From Candidatus Alistipes stercoravium (GTDB taxonomy: Bacteria; Bacteroidota; Bacteroidia; Bacteroidales; Rikenellaceae), in NCBI GenBank assembly GCA_019119615.1, contig DWWQ01000054.1, positions 1 through 64,000 on the forward strand: 64,000 nt of DNA, read 5' to 3'. A program made the position numbers and the translations under genes. Shown here one piece after another: positions 7,872 to 16,704 of the stretch (positions within the stretch are counted from its first letter, which is position 1; the number at the start of each line of letters is the position of its first letter). The notes below the pieces were generated by a model. The model had not been told where the DNA came from. It saw only the letters and a list, made by a program, of their open reading frames with translations, and made no database searches.

Positions 7872-8990
7872 CTACTTCGTAGCGGGCTCTGCGGCGGGAG
7901 CCTCGGCCGTAGCCGTCGAATCGGCGGGAGCCGGCTCCTCATAGGGCGTTACGTCGAGCAGCTCAACCTCGAACTCGAGTGCCTCGTTGGGGCCGATGGC
8001 CGAACCGCTGCCCGTGGGGCCGTAAGCCAGGCTGGCGGGGATCCACAGCATGATCTTGCCGCCCTTGCCCACAAGCTGCAGACCCTCGGTCCATCCGGGA
8101 ATCACACGGTTGAGTGCGAACTCGGCCGGCTTGTTCTCGTTGTAGGTATCGGGGAACTGCTTCTTGAGCATCTCCTGCTGGTTCTTCGGCCGATTCTCAA
8201 AGAGCGAAGAGTCGAAGACCTTGCCCGTACGGGTGCGGCCCGTATAGTGTACCTTGACCACGTCGCGCTTGTCGGCAGCCTTCACCGTCATGTCGCCGGC
8301 GTCGATCACCTTGTAGAGCAGGCCCGACTCGGTTTTCTGCACACCCGACTTCTTCTCGATCTTGCTCAGCCACTTGGTCGAAGCCTCCTCGTTCTGCATG
8401 GGCAACGTTACCAGGAAGTAGTTCTGCAGGTAACGGTTCACCTCCTGCTGCGTCATGCGGGCATCGTTCTCGAAGACGTTCTGGAGACCCTCGCCGATCC
8501 AGACGATCTGAAGCGGCAGGTTGGCGTTCGTCATGGCAAAGCCGATGTCGTTACCCAGTGCGTAGGATACGCTGTCGCGCTCCTCCTCGGTGAGGAACAT
8601 GGCCGGATCAGCCACGGGATACTCCACCTTGGTCGTATCGCCCGATGCCAGACGGATGCTGTCGGCCTCGGCACGCTGCTTCATGATGGCCTGCATGCGC
8701 TCGCCGCGCTTGTTCATGAAATATTCGCGCAGAATCTCGCTGGCATCGTCGTGATTCAGAGTTGCCTTACCCGAGGCCATCTCCTCCATGCCTTCGCGCA
8801 TCCGGCTCGGATCGAGCGGGATTTCCCTCATCTGCATGGAAAGACCGTAACCGATATTGGCACCCACGGCATACGACAGCGAGTCGAACTTCGAGAGGCT
8901 GCCCATCTGAAGGCCCTCCTGATTGCCGCCATTGCAGGAGACAAGCGCTGCGGCGCCCGCAAGCACCGCTGCAAAAGTAATCTTTTTCAT
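7872..8990 (-). CDS. FKBP-type peptidyl-prolyl isomerase lipoprotein, tandem N-terminal domains
   Basis: The 372-residue lipoprotein has a signal peptide MKKITFAAVLAGAAALVSC. Two FKBP N-terminal dimerisation-type segments follow (DSLSYAVGANIGYGLSMQ near residue 35 and DSVSYALGNDIGFAMTNA near 150). The catalytic FKBP domain is at about 240-355, with VKVHYTGRTRTGKVFDSS, GWTEGLQLVGKGGKIMLWIP and LAYGPTGSGSAIGPNEALEF. A low-complexity Ala/Pro tail ends the protein. It should catalyse proline isomerisation during folding of periplasmic or outer-membrane proteins, like FkpA. I start at the ATG at 8990, which begins the signal peptide, rather than six codons upstream. A second, single-domain paralogue follows immediately downstream. 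Confidence 0.92.
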   Translation of the reverse strand: MKKITFAAVLAGAAALVSCNGGNQEGLQMGSLSKFDSLSYAVGANIGYGLSMQMREIPLDPSRMREGMEEMASGKATLNHDDASEILREYFMNKRGERMQAIMKQRAEADSIRLASGDTTKVEYPVADPAMFLTEEERDSVSYALGNDIGFAMTNANLPLQIVWIGEGLQNVFENDARMTQQEVNRYLQNYFLVTLPMQNEEASTKWLSKIEKKSGVQKTESGLLYKVIDAGDMTVKAADKRDVVKVHYTGRTRTGKVFDSSLFENRPKNQQEMLKKQFPDTYNENKPAEFALNRVIPGWTEGLQLVGKGGKIMLWIPASLAYGPTGSGSAIGPNEALEFEVELLDVTPYEEPAPADSTATAEAPAAEPATK

Positions 8991-9088
8991 GGTTTTGAAT
9001 TTATGCATTTGAATTTGTGTTCGGGTTCAAAATCCGCCAAAACGCTAAATTTCCGCAAAGATATGAAATATTTGCAATAATATGTTCA

Positions 9089-9805
9089 TTATCGGCGTAT
9101 TTTGTTGCGCCGCGACCATTCGCCGTATTTGGCCAGATCGACCAGCTCGATTTCATAATGCAGCGTCGCATTGGGGCCGATGCCCATCTTCCTGTCGCCT
9201 TCGGCGCCGTAGGCCGCATCGGCGGGAATCCACGCTTCGATACGGCCTCCTTCACCGATCAGTTTCACACTCTCGCGGACGCCCCGGCGCAACCGCCCCA
9301 GCAACTCGCGGATCGTATCCCCCTGCTCATAGGAGGAGTAGAACTGCCTGCCATCGACGGAGCGGATCACATAGCGCAGGGCCACGCTGTCCCGCTCGGA
9401 GACCGGGACGCGCTCCTGATCGCCGACCTCGGTTACCGTATAGGTAACGCCCGATCCGGTGCGGGCATACGAACGGTTCGACTTGGCCATGTCGGCCAGG
9501 AACTGCTCCTCATAGGCGCGGGCCTTCTCCGGAAGCATGTAATTGACATAAGCCAGGAAGAAGGTGCGCGCCTCCTCGTCCGTCAGACGGGTCTTGCCGC
9601 GAAAAACGTCGCGGATACCTTCGCAGACAGCCTCGACACGGATCGTGGAGTCCATACGCTGAAGGTTGCGGCCGATATTCATGCCGATGACATAGGCCAC
9701 CGAGTCTGTGTCGCGGGCAAGTTTCACGCTCCCTCCCGAATTTTTCGAACAGGCACCGCCACACAGCAGCAACACCAGTACCGGGATTATCAAAAACTTT
9801 TTCAT
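9089..9805 (-). CDS. FKBP-type peptidyl-prolyl isomerase lipoprotein, shorter paralogue
   Basis: The 238-residue lipoprotein has a lipobox GGAC near residue 19. One FKBP N-terminal domain (DSVAYVIGMNIGRNLQRM) is followed by an FKBP catalytic-fold domain (about 125-225) with VKLIGEGGRIEAWIPADAAY and IGPNATLHYEIELVDL. The usual VxVHYTG strand is replaced by VALRYVIRSVDGRQF, so binding-pocket residues are less conserved than in the neighbouring gene at 7872-8990. Isomerase activity may therefore be weak and a chaperone role more likely. It starts two bases after the nhaA stop codon and is probably co-transcribed with the genes on both sides. Confidence 0.9.
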   Translation of the reverse strand: MKKFLIIPVLVLLLCGGACSKNSGGSVKLARDTDSVAYVIGMNIGRNLQRMDSTIRVEAVCEGIRDVFRGKTRLTDEEARTFFLAYVNYMLPEKARAYEEQFLADMAKSNRSYARTGSGVTYTVTEVGDQERVPVSERDSVALRYVIRSVDGRQFYSSYEQGDTIRELLGRLRRGVRESVKLIGEGGRIEAWIPADAAYGAEGDRKMGIGPNATLHYEIELVDLAKYGEWSRRNKIRR

Positions 9806-9807
9806 CG

Positions 9808-11196
9808 TTATTTTGTCGCTTTCTTTTTCTTACCGAAGACCAGGATAAGCAGCGACCCGAAGATCGCGGCGGCCATCGAGCCCATCAGGATGGCAATTTT
9901 GCCGCGGTCGATCATCGCCACATCGGTGAAGGCCAGCGAATCGACGAACAGCGCCATCGTGAATCCGATACCGCCCAGACAGGCCACGGCAAACAGCATC
10001 CGCCACGATGCTCCGTCGGGCATCACGGCAAAGCGGGTCCGTACGGCGATCCAGCTGGCAAGGAAGATACCCAGCGGCTTGCCGACAAGCAGGCCGAAGA
10101 AGACTCCCATGCCAATGGCTCCCACTTCGGGCGTATAGTGGAAAATATTGAGATATTCGGTCGATTCAATCCCGACACCGGCATTGGCCAGGGCGAAGAT
10201 CGGCATGACAAGGAATGTTACATAGGGAGCCAGGGCGTGTTCCTGACGGTCGCTCATACCGACCGATTCGGTGGCAAGATCCCGCACCCGGCGCAGACAG
10301 GCCTGCTGTTCGGCATCCGGAAAGTCTTCTCCCGACGTTTCGATCCGGTCGAAATCGGACTTGAGGGCGCGCATCTTCTGCACGAAATACTCCCGGCTGT
10401 AACGCGGCTCCATCGGGATGAGCATGGCCATCGCCACACCGGAGATCGTCGAATGGACGCCCGAGTAATAGAACAGGCCCCACACCACGACAGCCGGGAT
10501 CAGGTAGAAGATCATGCGTTTTTCACCGAGCCGGTTCATGACATAGATGCCGACCATAATCAACAGCGCAAGCAACAAACAACCCGCGTGAACCTCGCCG
10601 CCGTAAAAGAGGGCGATCACCAGAATGGCCCCCAGGTCGTCGGCGATGGCCAGTGCCATCAGAAAGACCCGCAGCGATACCGGAATCCGGGTCTCCAGCA
10701 TCGTCAGGATACCGACCGCAAAGGCGATATCCGTAGCCGTCGGGATTCCCCAGCCCGAAGCGGCCGGCGTCCCGTAGTTGAAACAGGTATAGATAATGGC
10801 CGGGGCCAGCATACCGCCTGCTGCGGCCACGACGGGAAGGATTGCCTTCCGCCAGGTAGAGAGTTGCCCGCGCACGACCTCGCGCTTGATTTCGAGGCCC
10901 ACGGAGAAGAAGAAGATGACCATCAGCCCGTCGTTGATGAACTTCTCGACGGTCATGCCGCTCGGAAAAGCCCAGTTGATACCGCCGCCGGGCGAGTGTA
11001 CCAGCAGCGAGAGTTCGGTTTCGAGCAGATGGTGGTAATAAAACTTCGTAAAGGGGAGATTGGCAAGAAGCATGGCCACAACCACACACGTCAATAACAC
11101 CACACCCCCGGCCCACGGGGCCCGCATAAATGCGCGGATCCGAAGCACAGCCCTGTGTGTCAGGCTGATCCAACTGAATTTCGATAATGAAAGCAT
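9808..11196 (-). CDS. nhaA: Na+/H+ antiporter NhaA
   Basis: NhaA exchanges sodium for protons across the inner membrane. The 462-residue protein has about 12 hydrophobic segments. It contains the ion-binding double Asp motif in ALAIADDLGAILVIALFYG, the early GLEIKREVVRGQLS stretch and PTATDIAFAVGIL, all typical of NhaA. A hydrophilic insert of about 60 residues (around EYFVQKMRALKSDFDRIE) sits mid-protein, as in other Bacteroidota NhaA. I use the ATG at 11196 (MLSLSKFSWISLTHRAVL), because the longer frame would overlap the upstream gene. The start lies two bases after the stop codon of the ureohydrolase gene, so the two are probably translationally coupled. Confidence 0.95.
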   Translation of the reverse strand: MLSLSKFSWISLTHRAVLRIRAFMRAPWAGGVVLLTCVVVAMLLANLPFTKFYYHHLLETELSLLVHSPGGGINWAFPSGMTVEKFINDGLMVIFFFSVGLEIKREVVRGQLSTWRKAILPVVAAAGGMLAPAIIYTCFNYGTPAASGWGIPTATDIAFAVGILTMLETRIPVSLRVFLMALAIADDLGAILVIALFYGGEVHAGCLLLALLIMVGIYVMNRLGEKRMIFYLIPAVVVWGLFYYSGVHSTISGVAMAMLIPMEPRYSREYFVQKMRALKSDFDRIETSGEDFPDAEQQACLRRVRDLATESVGMSDRQEHALAPYVTFLVMPIFALANAGVGIESTEYLNIFHYTPEVGAIGMGVFFGLLVGKPLGIFLASWIAVRTRFAVMPDGASWRMLFAVACLGGIGFTMALFVDSLAFTDVAMIDRGKIAILMGSMAAAIFGSLLILVFGKKKKATK

Positions 11197-11198
11197 CT

Positions 11199-12263
11199 CT
11201 ATTTTTCTTCCAAGACGATATTTCTGTTCTTTGATGATGCAAGCGTCTGTCCGCAGAGTTTCCACAGCATGCGCGCCCCGGCAATGGCGTCGATCCGCTC
11301 CTCGGCAACGGGAGCCACCTCCACCAGGTCAAAGCCGATGATGCGCCGTCCCGAACGGGCCAGCACGACAAGCAGCCACACCGCCTCGTTGAAGGTCAGG
11401 CCGCCCGAAACGGGCGTACCGGTATGGGGACAGTTCTCACAGGTCAGTCCGTCGATGTCGAAGCTGACGTAGACCTCCCCGGGAAGCGTCGCAACGATCT
11501 TCCGGCAGAGGGCGTCCCACGTCTCACCGCGGAACCGGGCCTCGGCAAGCGCAAAGTCGTCGAACGAGGCGATACGCTCCGATGCGGCAGCCAGCGCTGC
11601 CTCCCCCTCGCTGAAGTCGCGCACGCCGACCTGGGCGATCCGCACGACCTGCGGCACGTCGCGCAGGACGTTGTACATGATCGAGGCGTGCGAAAACTCA
11701 AACCCCTCGTAAGCCTCGCGCAGGTCGCAGTGGGCGTCGATATGCAGGATGCCGAAGCGCTCGTGGCGCGCCCCGAGGGCCCGGATCAGCCCGTAGGGTG
11801 TCGAATGGTCGCCGCCCACGAGGCCCACCGTCTTGCCGGCATCGAGCCAGCGGGCCGCCTGCTGCTCGATATTGGCATTCATCGCCGCACACCCCTCGTT
11901 CACACGGCGGAGCTTGCGCACGACATAGTCGTCGTCGGGCGAGCCGCCTCCCTCGAGGTGGTCGATCACCCGCGTGGCATCGGCCCGCAGGCGCTGCGAC
12001 TCCTCCTGGAGCGTATAGTCCACGTCGGCCGTGGCGATACCGCGGCGCCAGAGGCCGGGAGCCAGCGGATCGTGAAAATCGAGTTGTGTCGAAGCCTCGA
12101 TGATCGCATCGGGGGCATAGGCCGCACCGGCTCCGTAGGAGACCGTAACGTCCCACGGTGCTGAGATGAGGACCAGTTCGGCCGTCTCGGGGTCGAACGG
12201 CATGCCGAAATAGGCGCCGTTGGCCACACCGACGCCGTCGGGATCGAAGGTTTTGTTTTCCAT
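11199..12263 (-). CDS. Arginase/agmatinase/formimidoylglutamase family ureohydrolase
   Basis: The 354-residue protein carries the binuclear manganese motifs of ureohydrolases: GGDHS near residue 185, DAHCD in LHIDAHCDLREAYEGFEFSH near 210, and SFDID near 270. The family hydrolyses guanidino or formimino groups of arginine, agmatine or formiminoglutamate; motifs alone do not decide the substrate. Bacteroidota proteins of this type are usually annotated as agmatinase or formimidoylglutamase. No hut or spe genes are nearby to decide. I start at MENKTFDPDGVG (12263); an ATG three codons upstream is an alternative. The first gene of a likely operon with nhaA and the short FKBP gene. Confidence 0.88.
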   Translation of the reverse strand: MENKTFDPDGVGVANGAYFGMPFDPETAELVLISAPWDVTVSYGAGAAYAPDAIIEASTQLDFHDPLAPGLWRRGIATADVDYTLQEESQRLRADATRVIDHLEGGGSPDDDYVVRKLRRVNEGCAAMNANIEQQAARWLDAGKTVGLVGGDHSTPYGLIRALGARHERFGILHIDAHCDLREAYEGFEFSHASIMYNVLRDVPQVVRIAQVGVRDFSEGEAALAAASERIASFDDFALAEARFRGETWDALCRKIVATLPGEVYVSFDIDGLTCENCPHTGTPVSGGLTFNEAVWLLVVLARSGRRIIGFDLVEVAPVAEERIDAIAGARMLWKLCGQTLASSKNRNIVLEEK

Positions 12264-12597
12264 AGCGTACATTCGGGAGCAAAGATACAAAAAATATACA
12301 AAACCCTCTTCCGGATAAATAAAGGGAGACCGTCCGAAAGAAATCCGTTTCTCACGAAAAAAAATCCCCTGTCGCCACATCCCAAACGGGAACATGCACC
12401 TGATCATCGACATCGGCGGAGCAGTTTTTCGACCGATCCTGCAAAAGGAGGATTCCGTTTTCTCCGATTTTCACTACATTTGGATCCTATTTGAATAATC
12501 GAATGCGCCCGGCAAAAGCGCACTGAAAAGAGGCTTTCATTTGCCGCGGCACGCATCATTCACTATATTTGTCGCTCCTAACACGTCTGAAAAAAGT
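12264..12597. other. Divergent intergenic region
   Basis: This lies between the minus-strand ureohydrolase and plus-strand pdxB. A minus-strand -7 box TATCTTTG is the complement of 12280-12287, only 17 bases upstream of the ureohydrolase start. The plus-strand pdxB promoter is at 12540-12571. No gene is credible between them. Confidence 0.6.
12540..12571 (+). promoter_or_regulatory. Promoter of pdxB
   Basis: TTTG at 12540-12543, a 20-base spacer and TATATTTG at 12564-12571 match the Bacteroidota promoter exactly. The pdxB start codon follows 26 bases later. Confidence 0.8.
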
Positions 12598-13593
12598 ATG
12601 AAAATCATCGCCGACAGCGCCATTCCCTTCCTGGAGGGTGTTCTGGAGCCCTTCGCCGAGGTACGGTACCTCCCCGGCAAATCGATTACGGCAGCCGACG
12701 TCCGCGACGCCGACGCCCTGATCATCCGCACCCGCACACGGTGCGACGCCTCGCTGCTCGAAGACTCCCGCGTGCGGCTCATCGCCACGGCGACCATCGG
12801 ATTCGACCATATCGACCTCGCCTGGTGCGCCGCCCGCGGCATCCGCGTCGCCACGGCCGCCGGCTGCAACGCCCGCGGTGTGCTGCAGTGGATCGGCGCC
12901 GTGCTCGCCCACCTCTCGCGCACGCAGGGCTGGGAACCGGCCGACAGGACGCTGGGCGTCGTAGGCGTGGGCCATGTCGGATCGCTCGTGCGGCAATATG
13001 CCGAGGCGTGGGGCTTCCGCGTGCTGGCGTGCGACCCGCCGCGCGAGGTGCGCGAACACGGCGGCTTCCTGCCGCTCGGGGAGGTGGCCCGCGAAGCCGA
13101 CCTGCTCACCTTCCACACGCCGCTCGACGCCTCGACCCGCCACATGGCCGATGCCGTCCTTTTCCGGGAGATGAAACCCGGTGCCACAGTCATCAACTCC
13201 TCGCGCGGCGAGGTCGTGGACGGCGAAGCCCTCGCGACAAGCGGCCTGCAATGGGTGCTCGACGTCTGGGAGCACGAGCCGCAGATCGACGCCCGCCTGC
13301 TCGACCGGGCGCTGCTCGCAACGCCCCACATCGCCGGATACTCCCAGCAGGGCAAGGCCAACGCCACGGCCATGACGGTGGCGACGTTGAGCCGCTTCTT
13401 CGGCCTGCCGCTCGGGGGGTGGTATCCGCCGCAGGTCGCCCCCTGCACGCCACGTCCCATATCGTGGGAGGAGCTCTGCGCTACGATCGGCGAAGCCTAT
13501 GACATCGAAGCCGAAAGCCGCCTTTTGAAGTCCCGGCCCGGGGATTTCGAGGCGCTGCGCGACCATTATGCCTATCGGAAGGAATATTTTTAG
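12598..13593 (+). CDS. pdxB: 4-phosphoerythronate dehydrogenase
   Basis: PdxB oxidises 4-phospho-D-erythronate, the second step of the DXP-dependent pyridoxal phosphate pathway. The 331-residue protein belongs to the D-isomer 2-hydroxyacid dehydrogenases. It has TRTRCDASLL near residue 45, the Rossmann motif GVVGVGHVGSLV near 120, FHTPLDASTRHMAD, the catalytic Arg region INSSRGEVVDGEAL and the catalytic His in ATPHIAGYSQQGKANAT. The H-I-A-G-Y-S block is typical of PdxB rather than SerA. It is somewhat shorter than the about 378-residue E. coli protein. I start at MKIIADSAIPFLEG (12598), which follows a good promoter. pyrD lies 48 bases downstream. Confidence 0.93.
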   Translation: MKIIADSAIPFLEGVLEPFAEVRYLPGKSITAADVRDADALIIRTRTRCDASLLEDSRVRLIATATIGFDHIDLAWCAARGIRVATAAGCNARGVLQWIGAVLAHLSRTQGWEPADRTLGVVGVGHVGSLVRQYAEAWGFRVLACDPPREVREHGGFLPLGEVAREADLLTFHTPLDASTRHMADAVLFREMKPGATVINSSRGEVVDGEALATSGLQWVLDVWEHEPQIDARLLDRALLATPHIAGYSQQGKANATAMTVATLSRFFGLPLGGWYPPQVAPCTPRPISWEELCATIGEAYDIEAESRLLKSRPGDFEALRDHYAYRKEYF

Positions 13594-13641
13594 GACAAAT
13601 CCGCAGATTTTTCGTACTTTTGTCCGGATGTATCTGATGCC

Positions 13642-14829
13642 ATGTACCGGAAACTCATAGAACCCCTGCTCTTCTCGCTCACCATCGAACGGGCCCATCG
13701 GATTGTCCTGCTGCTGTTGCGCGTCATGGGGCTGATTCCCGGAGGCCGCTGGCTGCTGCACCGCTGTTATGGCGTGTCGCACCCGGTGCTCGAAAGGGAG
13801 GTCTTCGGAATCCGCTTTCCCAACCCCATAGGGCTTGCCGCAGGATTCGACCGCAACGGCGAGGCGGTCCGGGAATTCGGAGCCCTGGGTTTCGGATTCG
13901 TGGAGATCGGCACCGTAACGCCGCGCCCCCAGGAGGGCAATCCGCGGCCGCGGGTCTTCCGCCTGCCGAAAGACCATGCCATCGTCAATCGTATCGGTAT
14001 CGCCAACCGGGGGCTCGACGCCACGGTACGCTACCTGCGCCGCGGGCACGAAGGCGTGATCCTGGGATGCAACATCGGCAAGAATACCGACACCCCCGCC
14101 GCACAGGCTCCCGCCGACTACCTCAAGCTCTTCCGCAGCCTCTACCAGTATGCGGACTACTTCACCGTCAATATCAGCTGCGACAACGCCTGCCACGACG
14201 CCAGGACCTACACGAAGGAGCACCTGCTCGAGATCCTCAACCCGCTGTTCGATTTCCGCCGCGGGCAGAGCGACTACCGCCCCATCATGCTCAAGATATC
14301 GCCGGACCTCACCGACTGCGAAATCGACACCGTAACGGAGGTGCTGACTTCGTCGCCCCTCGACGGCATCGTCGCCACGAACGGAAGCCATGCCTGCCGT
14401 CGGGGACTCCAGACCAGCCGTGAAAGTCTCGACAAGATCGGCAGCGGCCGTTTGAGCGGTCCTCCCCTGACGCAGCGTGCCGTGGAGATCGTACGCCGCA
14501 TCCACGCCCTCTCGGGCGGCACCTACCCCATCATCGGCTCGGGCGGCGTGATGACTCCCGAAGATGCGCTGGCGATGCTCGAGGCCGGAGCGGACCTCGT
14601 GCAGGTCTACACGGGATACGTCTACAACGGCCCGGAATTCGTACGCACGATCTGCGACGCCCTGATTGCCGCCGAAACGCGGAAGGCCTGCCGGATCGAC
14701 AAGGAAAGCCCCGCAGCCGAAGCGGCTTCCGGGAGCCCCGCATCCCCCGGGACGGAATCGCCGGAAAGCCCGCAGCCGGATACCCCGACGGCGGAATCCG
14801 CCCCCGACACCCCCGCGACAACGGCATAA
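13642..14829 (+). CDS. pyrD: Dihydroorotate dehydrogenase (quinone type, class 2)
   Basis: PyrD oxidises dihydroorotate to orotate in pyrimidine synthesis using FMN and membrane quinone. The N-terminal amphipathic helix (MYRKLIEPLLFSLTIERAHR) marks the membrane-associated class 2. FMN-site motifs are GLAAGFDRNGEAVREFGALG, VEIGTVTPRPQEGNPRPR and the C-terminal IGSGGVMTPEDA and GADLVQVYTGYVYNGP. At the catalytic loop the protein reads NISCDNA, where E. coli has NISSPNT. The base position is Cys, as in class 1, and the Pro is Asp. After about residue 345 a Pro/Glu/Ser/Ala-rich tail of about 45 residues follows that the fold does not need. A -7 box TACTTTTG lies at 13615-13622. Confidence 0.94.
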   Translation: MYRKLIEPLLFSLTIERAHRIVLLLLRVMGLIPGGRWLLHRCYGVSHPVLEREVFGIRFPNPIGLAAGFDRNGEAVREFGALGFGFVEIGTVTPRPQEGNPRPRVFRLPKDHAIVNRIGIANRGLDATVRYLRRGHEGVILGCNIGKNTDTPAAQAPADYLKLFRSLYQYADYFTVNISCDNACHDARTYTKEHLLEILNPLFDFRRGQSDYRPIMLKISPDLTDCEIDTVTEVLTSSPLDGIVATNGSHACRRGLQTSRESLDKIGSGRLSGPPLTQRAVEIVRRIHALSGGTYPIIGSGGVMTPEDALAMLEAGADLVQVYTGYVYNGPEFVRTICDALIAAETRKACRIDKESPAAEAASGSPASPGTESPESPQPDTPTAESAPDTPATTA

Positions 14830-14875
14830 CCGCCCGAAACGGATTCCGGGAGCAACCCCAAATGCTGAGACAGCC

Positions 14876-16126
14876 ATGAAAGCAACCATCCTTACGATCG
14901 GAGATGAAATCCTGATCGGTCAGATCGTGGACACGAACTCCGTGTCCATCGCCAAACATCTCAACTCGGCGGGCATCGTCGTCCGCGAGAAGATCTCCAT
15001 CGGCGACGACCGCATGCAGATCCTCGACACCGTTGCGCGGGCCCTGCGCGAGACGGAGGTTACCGTCATCACCGGAGGCCTCGGCCCCACGAAGGACGAC
15101 ATCACGAAGAAGACCCTCGCGGAGCTCTTCCACAGCGGCATGCACTGCGACGAATGCGTCGCCGCACATGTCGAGCGGATGCTCACGGCACGCGGCATCG
15201 ACTACAACGAGCTGAACCGCTCGCAGGCCCTCGTTCCCGACGCCTGCACGGTGCTCTTCAACGCCCACGGCACGGCCCCCGGCATGTGGTTCGAGCGCGA
15301 CGGGCACGTCGTCGTCTCGCTGCCGGGCGTTCCCTACGAGATGGAGCACCTGATGCAGGACGAGGTGATGCCGCGGCTGAAGGCCCGTTTTGCTCTGCGG
15401 CAGATCGTCCACCGGACGCTGATTACGGCCGGACTGCCCGAATCGATGCTCGCCAAACGGATCGAGGCGTGGGAAAACGCCCTGCCGCCCTACCTGAAGC
15501 TGGCCTACCTGCCCAACCCGGGTGCCGTGCGGCTGCGTCTGTCGGCCTACGAGGTCGAGGGCGAGAGCGTTGCCCGCGAGATCGAGCGGCAGTTCGAGGC
15601 GCTGCGCCGCCTGATCCCCCACAACGTCATCGGATACGAGACGGCCACGATGCAGGAGCTCGTGCACCGCATCCTCACCGAACGCGGCAAAACCCTCGCC
15701 ACGGCCGAAAGCTGCACGGGCGGTGCGATCGCCGCACGCTTCACGGCCATGCCCGGGGCCTCGGCCTACTTCCGCTGCGGCGTGGTGTCGTACAGCAACG
15801 AGTCGAAAGCGGCCCTGCTCGGCGTCGATCACGCGACGATCGCCCGCGTGGGCGCCGTCAGCGAGGAGGTGGCTCGCCAGATGGCCGAAGGGGTGCGGCG
15901 CGTGGCCGACGCCGACTACGCCATCGCCACGACCGGCATCGCGGGCCCCGCGGGAGGCTCGGACGAAAAGCCCGTCGGCACGGTATGGATCGCCGTGGCG
16001 ACACCCGAGGGCACCGCGGCCGTCTGCAAACAGTGCGGCACGGATCGCGGGCAGGTCATCGACCGCGCCTCGGCCTTCGCCATCGCAATGCTCCGCGATG
16101 CGCTGGAACCCGCTGCGGAACAATAG
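14876..16126 (+). CDS. cinA: CinA: competence/damage-inducible protein, nicotinamide-nucleotide amidase
   Basis: The 416-residue protein has the two-domain CinA layout. The N-terminal MoCF/COG1058 domain has TIGDEILIGQIVDTNS and TGGLGPTKDDITKKTLAE. The C-terminal amidase domain has TAESCTGGAIAARFTAMPGAS and TTGIAGPAGGSDEKPVGTV. The C-terminal domain deamidates nicotinamide mononucleotide in pyridine nucleotide salvage; the N-terminal domain is linked to ADP-ribose hydrolysis in other species. I start at MKATILTIGDEILIG (14876), the family N-terminus. It lies 46 bases after pyrD and is probably in the same unit. Confidence 0.95.
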   Translation: MKATILTIGDEILIGQIVDTNSVSIAKHLNSAGIVVREKISIGDDRMQILDTVARALRETEVTVITGGLGPTKDDITKKTLAELFHSGMHCDECVAAHVERMLTARGIDYNELNRSQALVPDACTVLFNAHGTAPGMWFERDGHVVVSLPGVPYEMEHLMQDEVMPRLKARFALRQIVHRTLITAGLPESMLAKRIEAWENALPPYLKLAYLPNPGAVRLRLSAYEVEGESVAREIERQFEALRRLIPHNVIGYETATMQELVHRILTERGKTLATAESCTGGAIAARFTAMPGASAYFRCGVVSYSNESKAALLGVDHATIARVGAVSEEVARQMAEGVRRVADADYAIATTGIAGPAGGSDEKPVGTVWIAVATPEGTAAVCKQCGTDRGQVIDRASAFAIAMLRDALEPAAEQ

Positions 16127-16187
16127 CGAGACCCGGAGTAGGTTCCGCCCGCCGGAACGGGCTCCATTCAAAAAAAAGGCTGCTCCT

Positions 16188-16218
16188 TTTGCTATTTGCC
16201 GAAAAGGTTGTATATTTG
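16188..16218 (+). promoter_or_regulatory. Promoter of rpmB-rpmG-DUF4295
   Basis: TTTG (16188-16191), a 19-base spacer and TATATTTG (16211-16218) form a textbook Bacteroidota promoter, 43 bases before the rpmB start. Confidence 0.85.
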
Positions 16219-16261
16219 CACTCCCTTAAAAGGGTTTACACAAAACAATTACACGAAAAAA

Positions 16262-16495
16262 ATGAAAATTTGCGAAATCACAGGCAAGGTGGCAATCGTG
16301 GGAAACAACGTTTCGCACTCGCACCACAAGACCAAGCGCAAATTCAGTCCCAATCTGAAAACCAAGCGTTTCTGGTCTGAGCAGGAGGGTCGCTGGATTA
16401 CCCTGAAGGTATCGGCCTCCGGCATGAAAACTATCAACAAGAAGGGTCTCGCAGTCGCTCTGCGCGAAGCTGCCGCGCCCAAAAGCGTGTACTAA
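16262..16495 (+). CDS. rpmB: 50S ribosomal protein L28
   Basis: The 77-residue protein starts MKICEITGKVAIVGNNVSHS and contains HHKTKRKFSPNLKTKRFW, both diagnostic of L28, a structural protein of the large subunit. The start at 16262 is preceded by an A-rich stretch and no Shine-Dalgarno, which is normal for this phylum. It is first in a three-gene ribosomal operon. Confidence 0.97.
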   Translation: MKICEITGKVAIVGNNVSHSHHKTKRKFSPNLKTKRFWSEQEGRWITLKVSASGMKTINKKGLAVALREAAAPKSVY

Positions 16496-16508
16496 AAACA
16501 AGTAACAA

Positions 16509-16691
16509 ATGGCAAAGAAAGGCAACAGAGTTCAGGTCATCCTCGAGTGCACCGAACAGAAAGAGAGCGGCGTTGCGGGAATGTCCCGTTACATCACGAC
16601 CAAGAACAAGAAGAACACGCCCGAGCGTCTGGAGCGCAAGAAGTACAATCCCTTCCTCAAGCGGGTTACCGTTCACCGTGAAATCAAATAG
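16509..16691 (+). CDS. rpmG: 50S ribosomal protein L33
   Basis: The 60-residue protein [20 protein letters not shown] is L33, with the [20 protein letters not shown] and [14 protein letters not shown] blocks. It has one Cys only, so it is the zinc-free type. It lies 13 bases after rpmB. Confidence 0.97.
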   Translation: MAKKGNRVQVILECTEQKESGVAGMSRYITTKNKKNTPERLERKKYNPFLKRVTVHREIK

Positions 16692-16704
16692 TTAGAGAAG
16701 CACT

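Noticed and set aside
12556..14889. A minus-strand open frame of about 777 codons across pdxB and pyrD
   Set aside because: It spans two recognisable genes and their gap on the other strand, and has no family motif.
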